Assembly: GCF_040676675.1 (NCBI RefSeq) | Contig: NZ_JBFAPK010000070.1 | Span: 1 to 16,803 of the forward strand | Direction of reading: 5' to 3' | Length of the DNA: 16,803 bases | Source: JBFAPK01 sp040676675 | GTDB taxonomy: Bacteria; Actinomycetota; Actinomycetes; Mycobacteriales; Micromonosporaceae | Part shown: piece by piece, positions 6,455-14,024 of the stretch | Layout of the letters: each line of letters starts with the position of its first letter | How positions within the stretch are numbered: position 1 is the stretch's first letter | The notes under the pieces: generated by a model | The model's input: the letters and a program-made list of their open reading frames with translations, nothing else | Database searches by the model: none | Told to the model about the DNA's origin: nothing | Made by a program: the position numbers and the translations under genes

Positions 6455-8968
6455 TCAAGCTACTCGGGCAGCGGCTCTGACGTCCACGAGATCGACGAGC
6501 ACGCCATCGCCGACGAGCTGGGCCGTGAGCAGGAGTACGTCTCGATGCTCTACGGCCGGCTGGACGACCTGCGGGAACAGGCCACCCGGCGGCTGGCCGG
6601 AGCGTTGCGCAACACCGGCGGAACCCAGCAGGAACTGTCCCAGCGCGAAAGTTCGGTGGCCATGTACACCGAACAGGTCGAGCAATTCAGCGCGGTGGAG
6701 GACGGCCTCTGTTTCGGCCGGCTGGACTTCACCGACGAGGCCCCGCGCTACATCGGCCGGATCGGCATCTTCGACGCCGGCGACGACTACGAGCCGCTAC
6801 TGATCGACTGGCGGGCCCCGGCGGCGCGGCCGTTCTACCTCGCCACCGCCGCCGCTCCGGACGGGGTCCGGCGGCGCCGGCACATCCGTACCCGGCGGCG
6901 CGAGGTGGTCAACCTGGACGACGAGGTCCTGGACCTGACCGAGGCCCGGCGCACGGCGCACGAGGGGCTGACCGGTGAGGCGGCCCTGCTCGCCGCCGTC
7001 AACGCGAGCCGTACCGGACGCATGAACGACATCGTCGAGACGATCCAGGCCGAACAGGACCGGGTGATCCGCGACCGGCTGGACGGCGTACTCGTGGTGC
7101 AGGGCGGCCCGGGCACCGGCAAGACCGCGGTGGCGCTGCACCGCGCGGCGTACCTGCTCTACACCCACCGGCAGAGCCTCGCCACCCGCGGCGTGCTGCT
7201 GGTCGGTCCGAACGCGACGTTCCTGCGCTACATCTCGCAGGTGCTACCCGCGCTCGCCGAGACCGGCGTGCTGCTCTCCACGGTCGGCGACCTGTTCCCC
7301 GGGGTACGGGCCCGCCGGGCCGAACCGGACGAGACGGCCGAGATCAAGGGGCGGCCGGAGATGGTCGAGGTGCTGGCCGCGGCGATCCGGGACCGGCAGC
7401 GGGTGCCGGACGAGCCGATGGAGATCGAGGTCGAACACGACACGCTGCGCCTCGACCCGCAGACCGTGGCCGAGGCGCGGGCCCGGGCGCGCAGGGCCGA
7501 CCGGCCGCACAACCTGGCCCGCCCGTTGTTCGAGATCGAGATCGTGCACGCGCTCGCCGCGCAGGTCGCCGAGCGCATCGGCGCGGACCCGCTCGGCGGG
7601 GAGAACCTGCTGGAGGAGGCGGACCTGGCCGAGATCCGCCGCGAGCTGCGTACCGAGCCCGGGGTACGGGACGCGCTGGACGAACTCTGGCCGGTGCTCA
7701 CGCCGCAGCGGCTGCTCGCCGACCTCTTCGCCTCGCCCGAACGAATCGCCGCCGCCGCGCCGCGACTGACCGACGCGGAGCGCGAACGGCTGCACCGGGC
7801 GCCGGGTGGCGGCTGGACCCCGGCCGACGTGCCGCTGCTCGACGAGGCGGCCGAGCTGCTCGGCGAGGACCGGCGTGAGGTAGAGGAGCGGATCGAGCGC
7901 CAGCGCCGCGAGCAGATCGAGTACGCCGAGGGCGTGCTGGACATCGCGCTCGGCTCCCGCTCCATCGACCTGGAGGACGAGGCCGAGGGCGAGATCCTCA
8001 CCGTCACCGACCTGCTCGGCGCCGACCGGCTGGCCGAGCGGCAGTCCGACGGCGAGCGGCTCACCACCGCCCAGCGCGCCGCCGCCGACCGTACCTGGGC
8101 CTTCGGTCACGTCATCGTCGACGAGGCACAGGAACTCTCGCCGATGGCCTGGCGGCTGCTGATGCGTCGGTGCCCGAGCCGGTCGATGACGCTGGTCGGG
8201 GACGTGGCCCAGACCGGCGCGCTGGCCGGCAGCGCCTCGTGGCAGCGCACCCTGGAGCCGTACGTGGACGGGCGGTGGCGACTGGCCGAGCTGACCGTCA
8301 GCTACCGCACCCCGACCGAGGTGATGGCGGTCGCGGCCGAGGTGCTGGCCGAGATCGACCCCGCGCTGCGACCGCCCCGCTCGGTACGCGACACCGGCGT
8401 CCCGCCGTGGGAGCTGCGGGTCGGGCCGACGGAGCTGGCCGGCCGGCTGGTCGAGGCGGCGGGCCGCGAGTCCGGGCAGGTCGGAGACGGTCGGTTGGGC
8501 GTGATCGCGCCGGCCGGCCGGATCGAGGAGCTGGCCGGGGCATTGACCGAGGCGCTACCCGGTACCGCCGTCGGCGACCAGCCGGAGCTGGAGAGCCCCG
8601 TGGTGGTGCTGACCGTGCCGCAGGCCAAGGGGCTGGAGTTCGACTCGGTCGTGGTGGTCGACCCGGACGGCATCGTCGCGGAGTCGCCGCGCGGGCTCAA
8701 CGACCTGTACGTGGCGTTCACGCGGGCGACGCAGCGGCTCGGCGTGCTGCGGGTGGACGCCGTGCCCGCCGGGGCGGGCACGACCGCCCCGCCGGCGGAC
8801 GACGCGACCGCGACCGCCCCGACGACGACCGACGTCCACGTGACCGATGCCCAGGCGACCGGGGCCCAGGCGGCCGACGCCGACGCGCGGGCGTCCGACG
8901 GGCGGGCGTCCGACGGGCGGGGCACCGGCTCGGCGGCGACCGGCGAGCCGGCGCTGAGCGGCCGATGA
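6452..8968 (+). CDS. helD: HelD-type RNA polymerase-recycling helicase (UvrD/Rep superfamily 1)
   Basis: Protein of 838 residues. HelD proteins bind RNA polymerase, insert arms into its channels and use ATP to free it from nucleic acid; some actinobacterial members (HelR) protect against rifamycins. The N-terminus (about 10-110) is predicted coiled coil (EQEYVSMLYGRLDDLREQ), followed by the family segment RIGIFDAGDDYEPLLIDWRA. Walker A is GGPGTGKT (218-225, Lys224), Walker B is VIVDEAQE (Asp557, Glu558), GDVAQ follows, then VSYRTPTEVM, and motif VI YVAFTRAT contains Arg758. A HelD-specific insert with an acidic stretch (DLEDEAEGE) lies before Walker B. The core ends near residue 770; the last 65 or so residues are Ala/Thr/Asp-rich low complexity with a duplicated ASDGR. 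Whether it is HelD or HelR in function cannot be told. Confidence 0.93.
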   Translation: MSSYSGSGSDVHEIDEHAIADELGREQEYVSMLYGRLDDLREQATRRLAGALRNTGGTQQELSQRESSVAMYTEQVEQFSAVEDGLCFGRLDFTDEAPRYIGRIGIFDAGDDYEPLLIDWRAPAARPFYLATAAAPDGVRRRRHIRTRRREVVNLDDEVLDLTEARRTAHEGLTGEAALLAAVNASRTGRMNDIVETIQAEQDRVIRDRLDGVLVVQGGPGTGKTAVALHRAAYLLYTHRQSLATRGVLLVGPNATFLRYISQVLPALAETGVLLSTVGDLFPGVRARRAEPDETAEIKGRPEMVEVLAAAIRDRQRVPDEPMEIEVEHDTLRLDPQTVAEARARARRADRPHNLARPLFEIEIVHALAAQVAERIGADPLGGENLLEEADLAEIRRELRTEPGVRDALDELWPVLTPQRLLADLFASPERIAAAAPRLTDAERERLHRAPGGGWTPADVPLLDEAAELLGEDRREVEERIERQRREQIEYAEGVLDIALGSRSIDLEDEAEGEILTVTDLLGADRLAERQSDGERLTTAQRAAADRTWAFGHVIVDEAQELSPMAWRLLMRRCPSRSMTLVGDVAQTGALAGSASWQRTLEPYVDGRWRLAELTVSYRTPTEVMAVAAEVLAEIDPALRPPRSVRDTGVPPWELRVGPTELAGRLVEAAGRESGQVGDGRLGVIAPAGRIEELAGALTEALPGTAVGDQPELESPVVVLTVPQAKGLEFDSVVVVDPDGIVAESPRGLNDLYVAFTRATQRLGVLRVDAVPAGAGTTAPPADDATATAPTTTDVHVTDAQATGAQAADADARASDGRASDGRGTGSAATGEPALSGR
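8891..8920 (+). repeat. 15-bp duplication in the helD 3' tail
   Basis: Two perfect copies of GCGTCCGACGGGCGG (8891-8905, 8906-8920) encode ASDGR twice in the low-complexity tail of HelD. The frame is kept. The tail looks like fast-evolving disordered sequence. Confidence 0.8.
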
Positions 8969-9009
8969 ACTCCGGCGACTCGGCACCTGAACTCCGACGG
9001 CTCGGCGCC
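8966..9009. repeat. 22-bp imperfect tandem repeat spanning the helD stop
   Basis: TGAACTCCGGCGACTCGGCACC (8966-8987) is followed at once by a copy (8988-9009) differing at three positions. The first TGA is the helD stop, and the repeat fills nearly the whole gap to the convergent gene ending at 9012. It contains no obvious hairpin. Confidence 0.7.
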
Positions 9010-9011
9010 GG

Positions 9012-9437
9012 TCAGCGGTCGGTGAAGTTGCCCACCTGACTGGCCTGACTGGACTGGTCGCTGGTCGACCCGCGGGTCGGGGTGCTCAGCTTCCCGGTGG
9101 TCGCGTCGCCCGTCGTGGTCGGCGCGACGCGACCACCGGGTCGGCGCGGCTTGCGGCGTACGCTCGCCGGCCCGGCGCGCCCGCCCGTGGTGGTCGCCAC
9201 GCCCCGGGTCGGCGCGGGCCCGCCGTCGCGGAAGACGCTCGTGTCGGTCGCCGCGTCCGCCGGATCGTCCACGTCCCGCTCCTGGCTCTCCCGCCACCCG
9301 TCGTCGGGCCAGCCGATCACCTCGTCGGCCGCGCCCGGCCCGTAGTCGCCGCCGCCCACGCGGTCCTCCACGCGGCGCCGCGCCGCCTCGTCCGTGAGCT
9401 CCCCGTCGGCATTGCGGATCTCGCCGTTCTCGCGCAC
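9012..9437 (-). CDS. Small hydrophilic disordered protein, function unknown
   Basis: Protein of 141 residues, not recognised. The start is GTG 9437, preceded by GAGGTGGGGA; the frame stays open upstream to 9584, but that part would translate a repeat as STEIR units and lacks its own RBS. The first 70 residues are acidic (RENGEIRNADGELTDEAARR, then DEVIGWPDDGW), and the rest is Thr/Gly/Arg-rich with RRKPRRPGGR and a Ser/Thr/Gln-rich end. There is no signal peptide, membrane helix or known motif. The regular codon bias and the RBS favour a real gene. It is convergent with helD and divergent from the serine hydrolase. Confidence 0.6.
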   Translation of the reverse strand: MRENGEIRNADGELTDEAARRRVEDRVGGGDYGPGAADEVIGWPDDGWRESQERDVDDPADAATDTSVFRDGGPAPTRGVATTTGGRAGPASVRRKPRRPGGRVAPTTTGDATTGKLSTPTRGSTSDQSSQASQVGNFTDR

Positions 9438-9491
9438 GTCCCCACCTCGCAATAGGTCATTGCCACGGACCGCCCGTCTCGTGGGTCTGGC

Positions 9492-9569
9492 GTGGAGCGG
9501 TTTCCCCGTGGAGCGAATCTCCCTGGAGCGGATCTCCGTGGAGCGGATCTCCGTGGAGCGGCGTCTCGC
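9492..9569 (+). pseudogene. 15-bp tandem array reading as pentapeptide repeats (A(D/N)LxR); likely remnant
   Basis: Four consecutive 15-bp units start at 9510, 9525, 9540 and 9555. The middle two are identical, GGAGCGGATCTCCGT; the last is decayed. On the plus strand they read GANLP-GADLR-GADLR-GAASR, which matches the A(D/N)LxX pattern of pentapeptide-repeat proteins. The frame opens with GTG 9492 and runs without a stop into the serine hydrolase gene starting at 9684, but no RBS or domain structure supports a fusion. Each unit also contains GGAG...CTCC, a small inverted repeat, so a purely DNA-level array is the alternative. I favour a decayed fragment of a pentapeptide-repeat gene, with low certainty. 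Confidence 0.35.
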
Positions 9570-9683
9570 CGGGTCGCGATGCACGACGCCCCGCCTTCTG
9601 GCTGCCCGTGGCCGCGACGGCTAAACCCCGAGCGCCTTCCACTAACCTGTCGTCCGATCATTGATCGACACGGGAGGGCAGTA

Positions 9684-10979
9684 ATGCGACAAACACCGGT
9701 CAGTCGGCGAACTTTCACGAAGCTCGCCGGCGCGGCGGGCGCCGGGGCCCTCGGCGCCGGGGCGCTGCTGACGACGCCGACCCTCACGGGGAGCGCGCAG
9801 GCCGCCACGCCGACCTGGAAGACCAGCGGTACCGCCGTCACCGCGCTGCAGAGCTTCGACGACACCATGAAGAGCTTCATGCAGGCGCGCAACATCTCGG
9901 CCGGGCAGCTGGCCGTGACGTACCAGGGCCGGCTGGTGCTGGCCCGCGGCTACACCTACAGCGACGACACGAGCCTCAACGTCACCCCCACCTCGCTGTT
10001 CCGGATCGCCAGCCTCTCCAAGTCGCTCACGGCGGCGGCGCTGAACCGGCTCGCCCAGGAGGGCAAGCTGGCGCTCGGTGACAAGATCAGCCGGTACGTC
10101 GACCTGACCCCGCCGGCCGGGCAGACCGCCGACCCGCGGCTGGCCAACGTGACGCTCTGGCAGCTGTTGCAGCACACGGGCGGTTGGGACCGGGACCTCA
10201 CCTTCGACCCGCTGTTCTACGACCGCACCATCTCGCAGTCGTTGGGCGTACCGATGGAGCTGTACCCGGAGAACGTGGTGCAGTACATGAACGGCCAGCC
10301 GTTGCAGCACAACCCGGGCACGTACGTCTCGTACAGCAACTACGGGTACCTGCTCGCCGGCCGGATCATCGAGCGGGTGAGCGGACTGCCGTACGCCACG
10401 TACGTGCAGCAGAAGCTGCTCACCCCGCTGGGCATCACCCGGATGGCGCAGGGGTGGAGCATCGCCAAGCACTCGGGCGAGGTCCCGTACCGCTCGCAGT
10501 ACACGGGCACGACGGTGCTGGACGACTCCGGCGCCACGGTGGCCTCGCCGTACGGGACGTTCAGCATGCGGCTGCACGGCGCGAACGGGGCCTGGATCGC
10601 CTCGGCCGTGGACCTGGTGCGCTGGGCGTCGGCCTTCGACGCGGCCGGCCCCGTGCTGGACAGCAGCGCGCTGAGCCGGACCTGGGCGGCGCCGGGCGGC
10701 ATCGGCGTCAACCCGAGCGGCTGGTACTACGGGCTCGGCTGGCAGGTCCGCCCCGTCACCACCGGCGGTACCGGCCGCAACACGTGGCACACCGGCAGCC
10801 TGCCGGGCACGTACACGCTGATGGTCCGCACGTACCACGGGCGGAGCTGGGCGGTCCTGTTCAACCAGCGCGACGACGCGTCCGGCCTGAGCTACGGCGA
10901 CATCGACTCGCTGCTCTGGACCGCGCACGGCAAGGTCACCAGCTGGCCGACGCACAACCTCTACCCGAACTACTTCTGA
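9684..10979 (+). CDS. Tat-exported serine hydrolase, beta-lactamase/DD-peptidase family
   Basis: Protein of 431 residues. A twin-arginine signal (SRRTFTK, 7-13) is followed by an Ala/Gly-rich helix and a cleavage site after Ala-Gln-Ala (38-40), so the enzyme folds before export. The fold is that of class C beta-lactamases, DD-peptidases and esterases: nucleophile SLSK (Ser110, Lys113), YSN (Tyr217-Asn219) and HTG (369-371) in place of the KTG triad. All three motifs are present, so it should be active, but the substrate (peptidoglycan peptide, beta-lactam or ester) cannot be told. The start is ATG 9684 with GGGAGGG at 9672-9678, chosen because the Tat motif follows directly. A strong hairpin follows the stop. 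Confidence 0.9.
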   Translation: MRQTPVSRRTFTKLAGAAGAGALGAGALLTTPTLTGSAQAATPTWKTSGTAVTALQSFDDTMKSFMQARNISAGQLAVTYQGRLVLARGYTYSDDTSLNVTPTSLFRIASLSKSLTAAALNRLAQEGKLALGDKISRYVDLTPPAGQTADPRLANVTLWQLLQHTGGWDRDLTFDPLFYDRTISQSLGVPMELYPENVVQYMNGQPLQHNPGTYVSYSNYGYLLAGRIIERVSGLPYATYVQQKLLTPLGITRMAQGWSIAKHSGEVPYRSQYTGTTVLDDSGATVASPYGTFSMRLHGANGAWIASAVDLVRWASAFDAAGPVLDSSALSRTWAAPGGIGVNPSGWYYGLGWQVRPVTTGGTGRNTWHTGSLPGTYTLMVRTYHGRSWAVLFNQRDDASGLSYGDIDSLLWTAHGKVTSWPTHNLYPNYF

Positions 10980-10987
10980 CGCCACCC

Positions 10988-11030
10988 CCGCCCCGCGACC
11001 GCGCGCCCGTCGGGGCCGGTCGCGGGGCGG
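10988..11030 (+). terminator. Terminator hairpin after the serine hydrolase gene
   Basis: CCGCCCCGCGACC (10988-11000) and GGTCGCGGGGCGG (11018-11030) form a perfect 13-bp stem with a 17-base loop, 9 bases after the stop codon. No T-run follows apart from GTGTTTGTG at 11038-11046. Confidence 0.75.
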
Positions 11031-11146
11031 GTACGGCGTGTTTGTGGTCGGGGCCCTCGGGTAGGCAGTGCGGTCCGCCGGTACGGGCGCACGTCCGAGC
11101 GGCCGGGCCTGGAGAAACGCCTCATCAACATCCCAGGGAGGAAGAG

Positions 11147-11572
11147 ATGAGTACGCAGACTCCGTCGAGAAACGCGCCGAGCACGCAGCAACAGGACGCC
11201 GGCAGCATGACCGGCCAGATACGTTCCGACGGCGGCGCGTCCACGCGGCAGATGCCGCAGTCGCGGAACATGGGCATGTCGAACGTACCGTCGGGGGCGT
11301 ACCAGCCGATGGACCCGGACCTCGCCAGGGAGCGCAGCGCTCACAACGAGACCAAACCCGCCTGGCGGAGTACCGAGTTCTGGATCTACCTGGCCGCCGT
11401 GGGTGGCGTCCTGATCGCCTCGGAGATCGTCGGCCGGAACAGCGTCGGCGTGGACATCTTCCGAGCCGACAACGCCTGGCTCCTCATCACCCTGTTGACG
11501 ATCGGCTACGTCGTCAGCCGGGGCCTGGCGAAGGCGGGTAGCTCCTGGCGGCACGCGCGGGACAACCGCTAG
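11147..11572 (+). CDS. Small membrane protein with two C-terminal helices, function unknown
   Basis: Protein of 141 residues. A polar, Gln/Ser/Met-rich N-terminal half (1-72) is likely disordered. Two hydrophobic helices follow (about 77-95, FWIYLAAVGGVLIASEIV, and 109-126, WLLITLLTIGYVVSRGLA), with a short polar loop (GRNSVGVDIFRADNA) and a basic tail (WRHARDNR). The arrangement suggests a hairpin in the membrane with both ends in the cytoplasm. The start is ATG 11147 with AGGGAGGA at 11135-11142. I do not recognise a characterised family. It stands alone between two terminators, so it is probably its own transcription unit. Confidence 0.8.
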   Translation: MSTQTPSRNAPSTQQQDAGSMTGQIRSDGGASTRQMPQSRNMGMSNVPSGAYQPMDPDLARERSAHNETKPAWRSTEFWIYLAAVGGVLIASEIVGRNSVGVDIFRADNAWLLITLLTIGYVVSRGLAKAGSSWRHARDNR

Positions 11573-11626
11573 CACGGCGCGTTCTCCACGGCCCGCCGTA
11601 GCGCGGGCCGGGGTCGCACAGAGTGA

Positions 11627-11665
11627 GCGGCGGTCCCCCGGGGATCTTCCCCGGGGGGCCGCCGC
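11627..11665. terminator. Bidirectional terminator hairpin between convergent genes
   Basis: A 17-base arm (11627-11643, GCGGCGGTCCCCCGGGG) pairs with 11649-11665 around a 5-base ATCTT loop, with one G-T wobble. It lies midway between the convergent membrane-protein gene and the spo0M-like gene and can serve both strands. It is the shortest-loop hairpin in the window and among the strongest. Confidence 0.85.
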
Positions 11666-11690
11666 GCGTCCGGTCCACCAGAACCGTCGG

Positions 11691-12659
11691 TCACTCCTCG
11701 CCGAAGAAGCCCCCGTCGTCCTCGAAGACCTCTTCGATCATCTCGCCGGCGACCAGGCCGCCCGCGACGCCGAGCGCCGCGCCGGCGACCGCGCCGCCGA
11801 TCCCCGCGCCGTGCCCGTGTCCGCCGTGGTGGCCGCCGTAGTGGCCGCCCGGGTGACCGTGACCGTACTGTGCGGCCAGGTTGCCGTACCCGGCAATCGT
11901 CTCGCGCAGCCACCCGTCGACGTGCCGCACCCAGTCGATCCGGTCGATCTCGGCGTGCTCCACCCGGTACCGGCCGAAGCTGTCGTGGCCGCCGCCGAAG
12001 AAGCCGCCCCGCTTGTCGCATTCGAGGATCACGTCGACCGCGTACTGGTTCGTGACGAAGGTGAGTTCCACCTCGCGGACCGAGTGCGCGTACTGCGGCG
12101 ACGCGAAATACTCGATTTCCTGGTAGAAGGGGAGAGTCTGCTGCACGCCGCGGATGTGGCCGCGCTCCAGGTCGGCGTTCTTGAACTGGAAGCCCAGCTG
12201 CGCGAAGGCGTCGAGGATCCGCTCGTGCACCGGCAGCGGGTGCACGTTGACCTGGTCGAGGTCGCCCTTGTCCACGGCACGGGCGATCGCGACCTCGGTA
12301 CGCAGGCCCATCGTCATCCCGCGCAGGCGCTGGCCGTACACGTCGGTGATCGGGGTTTCCCAGGGCACCGGTAGCTGGAACGGGATGGCCAGTTCCTGCC
12401 CGGGGGCGAGTTGCAGCGGGCCGCTCACGGGCATCCGGTGGAACTCCATCACGCCCGAGTACTCGGTGTCGCCGCCCTCGACCTCGACCCGGGTGACCAG
12501 CGCCAGGGTCACCTGCTCGATGTTGGCCGGCGCGTCCCCGCCCCGCAGGTTGACCTGCCCGTCGAGGGTGAGGCCGGGGCGCGTGTTCGGGTTCGACAGC
12601 ACCGTGTCCACGCTGGGACCGCCGACCCCGAAGGCGCTCAACATCTTCTTGAAGACCAT
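11691..12659 (-). CDS. Spo0M-like (SpoOM family) protein with His/Gly and acidic tail
   Basis: Protein of 322 residues. The first 260 or so match the Spo0M family, whose arrestin-like beta-sandwich is known from Bacillus, where it affects sporulation and cell-division control. Recognisable stretches are MVFKKMLSAFGVGGPSVDTVL at the start, GQVNLRGGDAPANIEQVTLAL, and LGFQFKNADLERGHI. A tail not seen in the short Bacillus protein has three parts: His/Gly-rich (about 265-284, YGHGHPGGHYGGHHGG), a glycine-zipper-like hydrophobic segment (285-305, GGAVAGAALGVAGGLVAG) and an acidic end (EEVFEDDGGFFGEE). I chose ATG 12659, with AGGAGT upstream, over a start 22 codons earlier. A role in development or the envelope is inferred from the family only. 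Confidence 0.88.
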   Translation of the reverse strand: MVFKKMLSAFGVGGPSVDTVLSNPNTRPGLTLDGQVNLRGGDAPANIEQVTLALVTRVEVEGGDTEYSGVMEFHRMPVSGPLQLAPGQELAIPFQLPVPWETPITDVYGQRLRGMTMGLRTEVAIARAVDKGDLDQVNVHPLPVHERILDAFAQLGFQFKNADLERGHIRGVQQTLPFYQEIEYFASPQYAHSVREVELTFVTNQYAVDVILECDKRGGFFGGGHDSFGRYRVEHAEIDRIDWVRHVDGWLRETIAGYGNLAAQYGHGHPGGHYGGHHGGHGHGAGIGGAVAGAALGVAGGLVAGEMIEEVFEDDGGFFGEE

Positions 12660-12730
12660 TCGGTTACTCCTGTTGTCTGCTCTGCGGCAACTGCCCGGAG
12701 GTGGGCGTCCACCATGGAGCGGCACACTTC

Positions 12731-12750
12731 GGCCGATACGCTAGTCGGCC
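12731..12750. promoter_or_regulatory. Inverted repeat upstream of the Spo0M-like gene
   Basis: GGCCGA (12731-12736) and TCGGCC (12745-12750) form a 6-bp inverted repeat with an 8-base spacer, about 70 bp before the Spo0M-like start. On the minus strand the spacer contains TAGCGT, a possible -10 box. The rest of 12660-12955 holds the gene's leader and the protease terminators. An operator role is a guess. Confidence 0.3.
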
Positions 12751-12869
12751 AAGCTGAGAGGTTGCTGATAGCAGCCGGTCGACTACCACATGGTGACATG
12801 CCCGGTCAGGGTACGTCGGCGGGGCCACCCCGCCGCCGCGCCGCCGGTTTCCGTTCCCGCCCACGCGAC

Positions 12870-12948
12870 GGCCCGGTGGGCGAGGGCACCGCCTCGCCCA
12901 CCGGGCCGGTTCGGGTGGGGACGGGCCGGAGTCACCCCGCCCGTCCCC
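12870..12948 (-). terminator. Two consecutive hairpins after the serine protease gene
   Basis: The stronger hairpin pairs GGCCCGGTGGGCGAGG (12870-12885) with CCTCGCCCACCGGGCC (12892-12907), a perfect 16-bp stem with a 6-base loop. A second lies nearer the stop: GGGGACGGGC (12917-12926) with GCCCGTCCCC (12939-12948), 10 bp with a 12-base loop. Both follow the protease stop (12956-12958) in the minus direction and separate it from the Spo0M-like gene. Confidence 0.8.
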
Positions 12949-12955
12949 GCTCAGG

Positions 12956-13933
12956 TCAGGCCGCGGCCTTCCATGCCTGCAGGTTGTTGAAGCGGGCCTC
13001 GGTGATCCGGGTCCCGTGGTTGTAGGTGTTGTGCGGATACGCGCCGTGCGGGAAGCCGTACGCGTGGATCGCCATCGAGCAGATCCCGACGCAGAACGAG
13101 CTGCCGGCCGGCCGGTTCTGGTAGACCGGGCTGCCGCTCATCCCGCCCGTGGTGTCGTTGCTGTAGAAGATCTGGTTCGTCTGGCTCACCGCGACGGTGC
13201 GGGCGACGGAGTCGCCGCGCCACTGCTCCCCGAACGGCTTCTCGCCCGGGTAGCCGTTGATCAGTGTGCTGGTGCCGGCGAGGCTGGCGGCCTGCCACCA
13301 GTACCCGAACCAGCCGACCGTGTAGCCGATCGTGCAGTTCAGCTTGATGGCGCCGTAGTCGTACGCCTCGTCGCCGCTGCTGGTCCAGCCGGTCACCGAG
13401 TACAGCGTCCGGGCCGTGCACGACCCGTACGGCGCCGAGCTGCCGTTGCGGCCCGGCCAGACGGTCAACTGTCCGGTGTACCAGGAGCCGCCGCTACCGC
13501 CGCTGTGCACGCAGTGCCCCGCGGTGGCGACGATGTCCGGCCCGTACAGCCAGCCGGTGCAGTGCGCCGCGCCGTTACGGGTGATCATCACGACCGCCCG
13601 CGCCGGGTACGACGTCGTCGGGTTGATCCGGACCCGGTCGTCCGGGCCGAAGATCGACTCGATGCCGACGTTGGCCAGCGGAGCGCCGTCGGGGGCGGTC
13701 CCCTTCGGGTTCACCGGCGTGCCGGTACCCACGTACCCGGAGGCGCCGGGTGACGCCGCCCGCAGGCCGACGCTGACCCGGGAACCGTCGCTCGCCGTCG
13801 GGCTGTCGGGACGGGCCGCCGGCTTCGCCGCGCCGGCCGGAGCCGGCGCGACCGTCACGATCGCCGCCGCGAGCATGGCCGCCGCCGCGAGTGACCGCAG
13901 CACGCGCGGGCTCGAACCCTTGCGTACGTCCAT
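12956..13933 (-). CDS. Secreted trypsin/V8-like serine protease
   Basis: Extracellular endopeptidase of 325 residues in the chymotrypsin fold (S1 family). A Sec signal (hydrophobic core about 12-30, then PAGAAKP) precedes a linker/propeptide of about 60 residues. The triad is complete: His140 in TAGHC, Asp192 in YDYGAIKL and Ser266 in GGMSGSPVY, with the GxSGS form seen in V8-like (glutamyl endopeptidase) relatives rather than GDSGGP. Cysteines at AHCTGW/GHC, GSC/LNC and FCVGIC suggest three disulfides. Specificity is unknown. The start is ATG 13933 with GGAGAGGAAG upstream. It is transcribed alone, with inverted repeats upstream and two hairpins downstream. Confidence 0.9.
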   Translation of the reverse strand: MDVRKGSSPRVLRSLAAAAMLAAAIVTVAPAPAGAAKPAARPDSPTASDGSRVSVGLRAASPGASGYVGTGTPVNPKGTAPDGAPLANVGIESIFGPDDRVRINPTTSYPARAVVMITRNGAAHCTGWLYGPDIVATAGHCVHSGGSGGSWYTGQLTVWPGRNGSSAPYGSCTARTLYSVTGWTSSGDEAYDYGAIKLNCTIGYTVGWFGYWWQAASLAGTSTLINGYPGEKPFGEQWRGDSVARTVAVSQTNQIFYSNDTTGGMSGSPVYQNRPAGSSFCVGICSMAIHAYGFPHGAYPHNTYNHGTRITEARFNNLQAWKAAA

Positions 13934-13982
13934 TCGAGACTTCCTCTCCCTGTGGTGGTGCGCTTTTCAGTTGCGCGCACGG

Positions 13983-14024
13983 CAATATCCGGCCCCGACC
14001 CGGTGGAGCGGTCGGCGGATATTG
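13983..14024. promoter_or_regulatory. CAATATCCG inverted repeat upstream of the protease
   Basis: CAATATCCG (13983-13991) and CGGATATTG (14016-14024) are perfect 9-bp complements with a 24-base spacer, 50-90 bp before the protease start. They are A/T-rich against the local background. The position suits an operator or promoter element for the minus-strand gene. Confidence 0.5.

Noticed and set aside
9492..10979. A fusion of pentapeptide repeats to the serine hydrolase
   Set aside because: The Tat signal must be N-terminal, and ATG 9684 has its own strong RBS; the upstream frame is open but probably not translated with it.
13908..13919. GGGCTCGAACCC resembling a tRNA T-arm
   Set aside because: It lies in the signal-peptide region of the protease gene, and no acceptor, D or anticodon arms can be drawn around it.
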